Shown: piece after piece, positions 17,205 to 23,724 of the stretch | How the letters are laid out: each line of letters starts with the position of its first letter | How positions within the stretch are numbered: position 1 is the first letter of the stretch | Assembly (NCBI RefSeq): GCF_038002345.1 | Contig: NZ_JBBOCJ010000001.1 | Coordinates: 1,798,001 to 1,862,000 of the forward strand | Origin: Paenibacillus sp. FSL M7-0420 | GTDB lineage: Bacteria > Bacillota > Bacilli > Paenibacillales > Paenibacillaceae | DNA: 64,000 nt | Direction: 5' to 3' | Notes under the pieces: model-generated | Seen by the model: the letters and a program-made list of their open reading frames with translations, nothing else | Databases searched by the model: none | Told to the model about the DNA's origin: nothing | Program-made: the position numbers and the translations under genes

Positions 17205-18653
17205 ATGTCCATACGACTGCGGCTGACTGCCTGGTACTCGGGGATTCTTGCCGTTATGCTGCTGGTCTTGTCCGGCGTGATCTACGCGTTTGTCTATATT
17301 AATACGTACGGCGATTTGAAAAGCCGGCTCCTGAGCCAGTCTCATCAGGTTGAACTGAAACAGGGATTGACCTCTGACGGTACGCTGCAGCCGATTTTAG
17401 GCGGACCTGCGGGCCAAAGCCTGTTCGCCCAGATGTACATCTATGATCTGGACAGACTGATCCCCAGTCCGAACATGACCGAGATCAGCTTGAAGTTCAA
17501 GGTTCCCGCCAAGGAGGATCTCCCCGGACAGGAGGGATTCCTGCAAGCCAGCTATGGCGGCAATCCTTTTCTGATTTATCAGAAGGGCTTTGACATTAAT
17601 CTTAATAACAGCAGTTTCCCTGCTGTCCTTCAGGTTGCTGTGTATACGGGTGAGCAGGTCACCCTGCTGAACCGGCTGAAGAATATTCTGCTGGCCGGCT
17701 CCTTCGCTACATTGCTCGCAGCCTTCACCTTCGGCCTCTTCCTGGCCCGTAAGGCGATGAGTCCGATTGGCAAGGTCATTGAAGCTGCGAACGGGATACA
17801 GACGGGAACTGACCTCAGCTCGCGGATCGTATATGACGGTCCGCAGGATGAGATCGGGCGGCTGATTGAGACGGTGAACAGTATGCTTGGGCGGATGGAA
17901 GGCTTCTATACGGGGCTGGAGGAGGCCTACGCCACGCAGCGCCGCTTTGTCTCGGATGCTTCGCATGAGCTGCGGACACCGCTTACAACCATCCGCGGGA
18001 ATATCGATCTGCTGCAAAAGGTCTGGGAGATGAAGCCGGATGACAGCCGGATGTCCGAGGCGGATATCCGCCAGCTCTCGCTTGAATCGGTGAAGGATAT
18101 CGCTGATGAAGCGGCACGCATGAGCCGTCTGGTAGCGGATATGCTCTCCCTGGCCCGGGCGGATACCGGCCGGACCTTCGAGATCGAGCCGGTGGCGCTG
18201 GAGCCGATGATGACTGAGGTAGCCCGCCGGGCGTCCTTCCTGACGCGCGAAGCGGAGTGGTCTGTCGGTGAGATGGGCCATCTGAACGGTAAGTATATCC
18301 TGGGCAATAAGGATTATCTGCAGCAGATGATGTTCATTTTCATTGACAATGCTTTCAAATACACCCCGGCCGGTGAGGTAGCGCTGGATGCCTTGCTGTA
18401 TCAGAATCAGGTGGGAATCCGCATTGCCGATACGGGAATCGGGATGGACAAAGATGAGGTGCCGCATATCTTCGACCGCTTCTACCGCGCAGATGAATCC
18501 AGAGGAATTACGGAAGGCATCGGGCTCGGACTGTCCATTGCCAAATGGATTATTGAGGAGCACGGAGGCTCTGTTGAGGTGGTTACCCGTCAGGGGGAAG
18601 GGACGACCTTTGTGATCTGGCTGCCGCTTCTCTTTGCCCCGCCGCTGGAATAG
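17205..18653 (+). CDS. Sensor histidine kinase paired with the OmpR-type regulator
   Basis: A 482-aa kinase. An N-terminal transmembrane helix (about 8-30), an extracellular sensor (about 30-160), a second helix (about 162-185), HAMP, and HisKA with H254 in SDASHELRTPLTT follow in order. The ATP-binding domain has IDNAFKYTP, ADTGIGMD and GIGLGLSIAKWI. ATG 17205 is preceded by AGAGGTGA (17192-17199), which lies within the end of the upstream gene. What it senses is unknown. Confidence 0.93.
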   Translation: MSIRLRLTAWYSGILAVMLLVLSGVIYAFVYINTYGDLKSRLLSQSHQVELKQGLTSDGTLQPILGGPAGQSLFAQMYIYDLDRLIPSPNMTEISLKFKVPAKEDLPGQEGFLQASYGGNPFLIYQKGFDINLNNSSFPAVLQVAVYTGEQVTLLNRLKNILLAGSFATLLAAFTFGLFLARKAMSPIGKVIEAANGIQTGTDLSSRIVYDGPQDEIGRLIETVNSMLGRMEGFYTGLEEAYATQRRFVSDASHELRTPLTTIRGNIDLLQKVWEMKPDDSRMSEADIRQLSLESVKDIADEAARMSRLVADMLSLARADTGRTFEIEPVALEPMMTEVARRASFLTREAEWSVGEMGHLNGKYILGNKDYLQQMMFIFIDNAFKYTPAGEVALDALLYQNQVGIRIADTGIGMDKDEVPHIFDRFYRADESRGITEGIGLGLSIAKWIIEEHGGSVEVVTRQGEGTTFVIWLPLLFAPPLE

Positions 18654-18710
18654 GGTATAATTGAGTGGCTCCTATTACAGCAGTCATTGACAGCAGAAAG
18701 CGGTGAATTC

Positions 18711-19667
18711 ATGGAAGTCATCAAAATCTCTCCCCGGGGTTATTGCTATGGCGTCGTCGATGCTATGGTAATGGCACGGCAGGCTGCGCAGAATCTGGAC
18801 CTGCCCCGGCCGATTTATATACTGGGCATGATTGTGCATAACAGCCATGTCACGAACTCCTTCGAGGACGACGGAATTATTACGCTGGACGGGCATAACC
18901 GTCTGGATATTCTAGATAAGGTGGACAAGGGCACAGTTATTTTCACTGCGCACGGCGTATCTCCCGAGGTACGCAAGATGGCACGGGCCAAAGGGCTGAC
19001 TACGGTGGATGCCACCTGTCCGGATGTAACGAAGACGCATGACCTCATCAAGGAGAAGGTTGAAGAGGGCTGTGAGATTATTTATATCGGCAAGAAAGGC
19101 CATCCCGAGCCGGAGGGTGCGGTGGGCATTGCTCCTGAGCATGTCCATCTGATTGAGAAGGAGGAGGACATTGCCGGCCTGAGAATTCCTCCTTCACGTA
19201 TTGTCATTACGAACCAGACTACTATGAGCCAGTGGGATATCAAGCATATTATGCGCAAGCTGCTGGAGACCTTCCCCGGAGCCGAGGTCCATAATGAGAT
19301 TTGTATGGCGACACAGGTCCGCCAGGAGGCTGTGGCTGAGCAGGCGGGCCAGTGTGAGCTGGTGATTGTGGTCGGTGATCCGCGCAGCAATAACTCCAAC
19401 CGCTTGGCGCAGGTATCAGAGGAGATCGCGGGAGTTACGGCTTACCGGATCGCTGACGTCTCCGAGTTGAATACGGAGTGGCTGAAGGGAATTACCAAGG
19501 TAGGCGTGACTTCCGGCGCTTCTACGCCGACGCCGATCACCAAGGAAGTTATTAATTATCTGGAGCAGTATGACGAAACGAAGCCGGAGACCTGGGAGAT
19601 CAAGCGCACGGTCAATATGGCGAAGCTTCTGCCTCCGGTGAAGAATAAGACGGCCAGCACCAGCTGA
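18711..19667 (+). CDS. ispH: 4-hydroxy-3-methylbut-2-enyl diphosphate reductase
   Basis: A 318-aa Fe-S enzyme and last step of the MEP isoprenoid pathway (HMBPP to IPP and DMAPP). The three cluster cysteines are present: C12 ([11 protein letters not shown], the Bacillus-type variant), C103 (DATCPDV) and C198 (EICMATQ). The active-site region has [10 protein letters not shown] 18711 follows CGGTGA (18700-18705), whereas the upstream TTG at 18687 has no ribosome binding site. The gene is 57 bp after the kinase and is closed by its own terminator. Confidence 0.96.
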   Translation: MEVIKISPRGYCYGVVDAMVMARQAAQNLDLPRPIYILGMIVHNSHVTNSFEDDGIITLDGHNRLDILDKVDKGTVIFTAHGVSPEVRKMARAKGLTTVDATCPDVTKTHDLIKEKVEEGCEIIYIGKKGHPEPEGAVGIAPEHVHLIEKEEDIAGLRIPPSRIVITNQTTMSQWDIKHIMRKLLETFPGAEVHNEICMATQVRQEAVAEQAGQCELVIVVGDPRSNNSNRLAQVSEEIAGVTAYRIADVSELNTEWLKGITKVGVTSGASTPTPITKEVINYLEQYDETKPETWEIKRTVNMAKLLPPVKNKTASTS

Positions 19668-19710
19668 CAGGTCTGAATAATAATAACGATGAACTCATAG
19701 CGGTTACCCG

Positions 19711-19744
19711 GCAGTGCGGCCTGAGAGGGCTGTGCTGCTTTTTT
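19711..19744 (+). terminator. Terminator after ispH
   Basis: GCAGTGCGGCC (19711-19721) pairs with GGCTGTGCTGC (19728-19738), including G-U pairs, followed by TTTTTT. Confidence 0.85.
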
Positions 19745-19789
19745 GTAGTGTGGACTGGATACAATTTACATAAAACGGGGGAATAACGG

Positions 19790-19818
19790 TTGACGGAAAG
19801 GGGAATATGCGTTAAAAT
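19790..19818 (+). promoter_or_regulatory. Sigma-A promoter of aroF
   Basis: TTGACG (19790-19795), a 17-bp spacer and TAAAAT (19813-19818). The roughly 105-nt leader before the aroF start shows no obvious attenuator. Confidence 0.8.
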
Positions 19819-19931
19819 CACTTTAGTGCTTAAAAGCGTACACGCGTCGTAGCGAGATAGTATATCAGAGGATTAGCAGTGTGCCGGTCTATCTTACAAC
19901 ACTAATACGGGTCCAAAAGGGGAGCTATAAT

Positions 19932-20978
19932 ATGATCGTTATTACATCCAACCAAACACCTCAGGAACAGGTGAATGAGATTATTGCCGTGATTGAGAAG
20001 GAAGGCTTGCAGGTCCATCTCTCTGTAGGCGCTGACCATACCGTAATCGGACTGGTCGGGGGCGTCACTCCGAAGCTTGCCGAGCATCTTCGTCAGATGA
20101 AGGGCGTGGAGAATGTAGTTAAGATTACCAAATCCTATAAGCTGGCGAGCCGCGACTTCCATCCAGAAGATACGGTTATCGATATCCGCGGAGTAAAGAT
20201 CGGCGGAGAGAATATGGTCATTATGGGCGGTCCGTGTGCCGTGGAATCTCCCGAGCAGATCGATGAGATTGCCCGGCTGGTTAAGGCTTCCGGCGGCCAG
20301 GTACTGCGCGGAGGTGCCTTCAAGCCGCGTACCGGACCTTACAGCTTCCAAGGGGTTGGCGTGGAAGGGCTGACAATGATGGCTGAAGCCGGCAAACGTC
20401 ACGGCCTGCTGACTATTACTGAGGTCATGACGCCGGAATACGTGGATATCTGTGCCGAGCATGCGGATATTCTGCAGGTAGGTACACGCAACATGCAGAA
20501 CTTTGACCTGCTGCGCAAGCTGGGGACCTGCGGCCGTCCTGTACTGCTGAAGCGCGGGTTCAGTGCGACCTATGATGAGCTGCTGAATGCGGCAGAATAC
20601 ATTCTCGCCGGGGGCAACCGGGATGTCATGCTGTGCGAGCGCGGCATCCGTACCTTCGAGACTTACACGCGCAACACGCTGGATCTGTCGGCCATTCCTG
20701 TGCTGCAGAATCTCAGCCATCTGCCTGTGATCTCTGACCCGAGCCACGGTACCGGACGCCGTGAACTGGTAGCCCCTATGGCCAAGGCCTCGGTTGCTGC
20801 AGGCGCTAACGGTCTGATCATCGAGATGCATACCGACCCCGATAACTCCATGACTGGTGACGGCGTTCAGTCCCTGTTCCCTGAGCAATTCGACAGCCTG
20901 CTGCGGGATCTGGAGAAGCTGGCACCGCTGGTGGGCCGCAAGTTCTCTCCGTCTCTGGAGGCTGCGCCTGTAGTATGA
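19932..20978 (+). CDS. aroF: 3-deoxy-7-phosphoheptulonate (DAHP) synthase
   Basis: A 348-aa enzyme that condenses phosphoenolpyruvate with erythrose 4-phosphate, the first step of the shikimate pathway. An N-terminal ferredoxin-like regulatory domain (about 1-70), as in the Thermotoga-type enzyme, probably gives feedback control. The type I-beta barrel follows, with [28 protein letters not shown] and [13 protein letters not shown] 19932 follows AAGGGGAGC (19917-19925). The longer GTG start at 19881 would lack a ribosome binding site. Confidence 0.95.
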   Translation: MIVITSNQTPQEQVNEIIAVIEKEGLQVHLSVGADHTVIGLVGGVTPKLAEHLRQMKGVENVVKITKSYKLASRDFHPEDTVIDIRGVKIGGENMVIMGGPCAVESPEQIDEIARLVKASGGQVLRGGAFKPRTGPYSFQGVGVEGLTMMAEAGKRHGLLTITEVMTPEYVDICAEHADILQVGTRNMQNFDLLRKLGTCGRPVLLKRGFSATYDELLNAAEYILAGGNRDVMLCERGIRTFETYTRNTLDLSAIPVLQNLSHLPVISDPSHGTGRRELVAPMAKASVAAGANGLIIEMHTDPDNSMTGDGVQSLFPEQFDSLLRDLEKLAPLVGRKFSPSLEAAPVV

Positions 20979-21002
20979 GTGTGAACGTATAAATGACTAT
21001 TG

Positions 21003-21049
21003 AACAGCTCTCTTCTCCCGTTTCAGGATGGGGGATGAGGGCTGTTTTT
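21003..21049 (+). terminator. Terminator after aroF
   Basis: AACAGCTCTCTTCTCCCG pairs imperfectly (G-U pairs) with the segment GGGGGATGAGGGCTGTT, then TTT. Confidence 0.75.
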
Positions 21050-21118
21050 GCTGCATTTTTGTTGCATAGGGGACAAAGGTGACATGGAATCCGGATGATT
21101 TTGGTATTTTCACCAAAG

Positions 21119-21135
21119 CGTCAGAATATCTTACA
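21119..21135. promoter_or_regulatory. GlnR/TnrA-like operator upstream of glnA
   Basis: CGTCAGAATATCTTACA fits the TGTNA-N7-TNACA consensus with only the first T replaced by C. It sits 29 bp upstream of the -35 box, matching glnA operators known in other Firmicutes. Nitrogen control is inferred. Confidence 0.6.
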
Positions 21136-21163
21136 TTGTCGCAAGAAATACCTGACATAAGCA

Positions 21164-21192
21164 TTGACGATGTTAGGTATGCGATTTATAAT
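21164..21192 (+). promoter_or_regulatory. Sigma-A promoter of glnA
   Basis: TTGACG (21164-21169), 17 bp and a perfect TATAAT (21187-21192). Confidence 0.85.
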
Positions 21193-21271
21193 GACGACAG
21201 CAAAAAAATAAAAACAAGAACATTTGATACGATGAGCGGCCTAATGTTCGGAATCTGGGGAGGAATTAAGC

Positions 21272-22696
21272 ATGTCGGTTGAAAAAGTATTGCAGACGAT
21301 CAAGGAAAACAATATCGAGTGGGTGGATTTCCGGTTTGTAGATTTGGGTGGACGTGCTCACCATATCTCTTTGCCAGCATCCGCAGTTGAAGAAGAAACA
21401 TTTGTAAATGGAGTAGCATTCGATGGTTCTTCCATTACAGGCTTCCGGGGGATTGAAGAGTCGGATATGGTAATGATGCCTGATCCAAGCACCACTTACA
21501 TTGACCCGTTCACTGCTCACCCGACACTGAACATTATGTGCGACATTTTCACACCTGATGGCGAACGTTATGAGCGCGACCCGCGCGGGATCGCAGTGAA
21601 GGCTGAAGAATTCCTGCAATCCAGCGGTGTAGGTACAGCAGCATTCTTCGCACCTGAATCCGAGTTCTTCATCTTCGACGATGTACGTTACGAGAGCGGA
21701 ATGAATACTTCCTCCTTCTATGTGGATTCCGAAGAAGCAGCATGGAACACAGGCCGCAAGGAAGAAGGCGGCAACATGGCATTCAAGGTTGGCGTGAAGG
21801 GCGGATACGTGCCTGTAGCTCCAGTGGATTCCCAGCAGGATATCCGCAGTGAAATGTGCCGTTTGCTTGGTGAAGCCGGACTCGAAATCGAGCGTCATCA
21901 CCATGAAGTAGCAACAGCAGGCCAAGCGGAAATCAACTTCCGTTTCGACACCTTGAAGAAAACAGCTGATAATCTCCTCACTTACAAATACATTGTGCAG
22001 AACACTGCACGCCAATACGGCAAGGTAGCCACCTTCATGCCAAAACCGCTGTTCGGCGATAACGGTAGCGGAATGCACGTTCACCAATCGATTTTCAACG
22101 GCGATGCCCCATTGTTCTACGAAAAAGGCGCATATGCCAACCTGAGTGAAATGGCGCTGCACTACATCGGCGGTATCCTGTATCATGCTCCTGCATTGAT
22201 CGCGCTGACGAACCCAAGCACCAACTCGTTCAAACGTCTGGTTCCTGGCTATGAAGCACCGGTCAACCTGGTATATTCTAAGGGTAACCGTTCCGCTGCA
22301 GTCCGTATCCCGGTAGCTGCTGTGACACCTAAGGGCTGTCGTATTGAATTCCGTACACCGGACTCCACGGCTAACCCATACCTGGCCTTCTCCGCTATGC
22401 TGATGGCTGGTCTGGACGGAATCAAGAAGAAGATCAACCCTGAAGAGATGGGCTACGGTCCGCTGGACAAGAACATCTACGAATTGTCTGATGCAGACAA
22501 AGAGAAGATCCGCAGCGTTCCGGGTACCCTGGACGAAGCTCTGGATGCACTGGAAGCTGACTTCGAATTCCTGACAGAGGGCGGCGTATTCACTAAGGAC
22601 TTCATCGATAACTATATCGCCCTGAAGCGTTCCGAAGCTCAAGCCGTTGCCATCCGCGTTCATCCGCATGAATACTCCCTGTACTTCGACGTATAA
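21272..22696 (+). CDS. glnA: Type I glutamine synthetase (474-aa form)
   Basis: Converts glutamate, ammonia and ATP to glutamine; forms a dodecamer in the cytoplasm. Seen are the N-terminal beta-grasp, VAFDGSSITGFRGIEESD, the metal and ATP motifs (APESEFFIFD, GSGMHVHQS, NPSTNSFKRL) and the C-terminal DFIDNYIALKRSEA...HPHEYSLYF. At 474 aa it is longer than the 444-aa GSI-alpha enzyme usual in Bacillus. It keeps a Tyr (Y403, KNIYELSD) at the place of the adenylylated Tyr of GSI-beta enzymes. It has no glnR partner next door. GGGGAGGAAT precedes the start, and a GlnR-like site is upstream. Confidence 0.95.
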   Translation: MSVEKVLQTIKENNIEWVDFRFVDLGGRAHHISLPASAVEEETFVNGVAFDGSSITGFRGIEESDMVMMPDPSTTYIDPFTAHPTLNIMCDIFTPDGERYERDPRGIAVKAEEFLQSSGVGTAAFFAPESEFFIFDDVRYESGMNTSSFYVDSEEAAWNTGRKEEGGNMAFKVGVKGGYVPVAPVDSQQDIRSEMCRLLGEAGLEIERHHHEVATAGQAEINFRFDTLKKTADNLLTYKYIVQNTARQYGKVATFMPKPLFGDNGSGMHVHQSIFNGDAPLFYEKGAYANLSEMALHYIGGILYHAPALIALTNPSTNSFKRLVPGYEAPVNLVYSKGNRSAAVRIPVAAVTPKGCRIEFRTPDSTANPYLAFSAMLMAGLDGIKKKINPEEMGYGPLDKNIYELSDADKEKIRSVPGTLDEALDALEADFEFLTEGGVFTKDFIDNYIALKRSEAQAVAIRVHPHEYSLYFDV

Positions 22697-22737
22697 GCTT
22701 TTAAGATAAGCTAGTGTAAAACTAGCTGGATAGAGAG

Positions 22738-22769
22738 GCCCCTGGAATCATTGATTCCGGGGGCTTTTT
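22738..22769 (+). terminator. Terminator after glnA
   Basis: A 12-bp stem GCCCCTGGAATC-ATT-GATTCCGGGGGC (one G-U pair) with five Ts. Confidence 0.92.
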
Positions 22770-22840
22770 GCATTTATCGTGTAAACAAACATCGGTGGCG
22801 GCTGATCGTGCTGGAGGGCGAGGTGAATGGTGGAAGGTGA

Positions 22841-23006
22841 AGGGATAAATCCCTCTGATTTAGCGGGGAGTTGGCTGGAAGGTGAGATGAAGGGGATAAA
22901 TCCCTCAGAATTAGCTGGAAGTTGGCAAATGAGTGAAATAAAAGGGATAAATCCCTCAGATTCAGCGAAAAGTTGGCTGGAAGCTAAAATGAAAGGGATA
23001 ATTCCC
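22841..23006. repeat. Array A: four 51-bp tandem units with GGGATAAATCCC cores
   Basis: GGGATAAATCCC palindromes start at 22842, 22893, 22944 and 22995, an exact 51-bp period; the last core reads GGGATAATTCCC. Linkers follow CAGAATTAGCTGGAAGTTGG and a CAAATGAG...AAATAAA-like tail. The frame stays open as a 17-residue repeat (KGINPSDLAGSWLEGEM-like), but there is no convincing start or neighbour to support translation. Confidence 0.9.
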
Positions 23007-23053
23007 TCTGTTGGTGCTGCTGATGATTAAAGCTGAGGGAGAGTAATGATGAA

Positions 23054-23361
23054 GAGCACTAGTGCACCTGAATTCAGCAATAGTGGGCAAATGAGCTAAA
23101 TGAAGAGCACTAGTGCACCTTAATTCGGCCAAAGTGGGCAAATGAGCTAAATGAAGAGCAGTAGTGCACCTGAATTCAGCAGATGTGGGCAAATAAACTA
23201 AATGAGGAGCAGTAGTGCACCTGAATTCGGCCAAAGTGGGCAAATAAGCTAAATGAGGAGCACTAGTACACCTGAATTCGGAAAAGTGGGCAAATGAGCT
23301 AAATTGGGAGCACTAGTGCACCTGAATTCGGGGAAGTTGGGTGCTAGTTGGGCAAATGTGG
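23054..23361. repeat. Array B: six 51-bp tandem units with GAGCACTAGTGCAC cores
   Basis: GCACTAGTGC-type palindromes start at 23056, 23107, 23158, 23209, 23260 and 23310 (period 51, last 50). Copies 3 and 4 carry GCAGTAGTGC and copy 5 GCACTAGTAC. The linker CTGAATTCAGC...AGTGGGCAAATGAGCTAAATGA is clearly related to that of array A, which ends 48 bp upstream. Together with array A it occupies most of the 1-kb glnA-GH94 gap. Confidence 0.9.
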
Positions 23362-23478
23362 AGCCCTGTTCTCATTTGTCTAAAATAGCTTAATATTGTG
23401 TTTTCGTAAAGTTTCGTTACTAAAATAGTATTAATGTAATAAAATTACAATAATATGTGGTGATCTGAGTTTTGGAGT

Positions 23479-23497
23479 ATTAATTGTGCACATTAAT
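23479..23497. promoter_or_regulatory. Palindromic operator-like site
   Basis: ATTAATTGTGCACATTAAT: TTAAT arms around the perfect 8-bp palindrome TGTGCACA, in the AT-rich region ahead of the GH94 gene. Confidence 0.35.
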
Positions 23498-23556
23498 CTC
23501 TGCTCATAAGTCACAATTAACGCTTTACAAAGGGAATTAACGGTGTGATAATGAAA

Positions 23557-23572
23557 CCGAAACCGATTTCGG
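23557..23572. promoter_or_regulatory. LacI-type operator candidate ahead of the phosphorylase
   Basis: CCGAAACCGATTTCGG has perfect 6-bp arms, CCGAAA and TTTCGG, with a central CG, the style of LacI/GalR operators. It lies about 150 bp upstream of the GH94 start. Confidence 0.5.
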
Positions 23573-23590
23573 AAAGCGGTATCGGGTATT

Positions 23591-23686
23591 GCGATTAAGT
23601 GTTCATGCAACTAAGCGGTTATGCAATTATGTATTAATCAATTATGTGGTTATCCAATTATGTATTTATGCAATTATGTGGTCATC
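23591..23686. repeat. 16-bp degenerate direct repeats upstream of the GH94 gene
   Basis: Six consecutive 15-16-bp units of the form (G)CAATTATGT(A/G)(T/G)TTAT begin near 23592, 23608, 23624, 23639, 23655 and 23671. They end 39 bp before the start codon, and the first two units are diverged. Confidence 0.75.
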
Positions 23687-23724
23687 GCAAACAAGAAGAT
23701 ATCTACTGTTAGGGAACAGGGAGG

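Noticed and set aside
21079..21282. 67-aa frame before glnA
   Set aside because: It runs across the GlnR-like site, the consensus promoter and the glnA ribosome binding site, and has only a poor site of its own.
22827..23030. 67-aa protein of 17-residue repeats
   Set aside because: The repeat follows from the 51-bp DNA period; no ribosome binding site or neighbour supports translation. Kept only as a finding.
22841..23361. CRISPR array
   Set aside because: Here the spacers are the conserved part and are shared between arrays, units are directly adjacent with a palindrome in each, and no cas genes are in the window.
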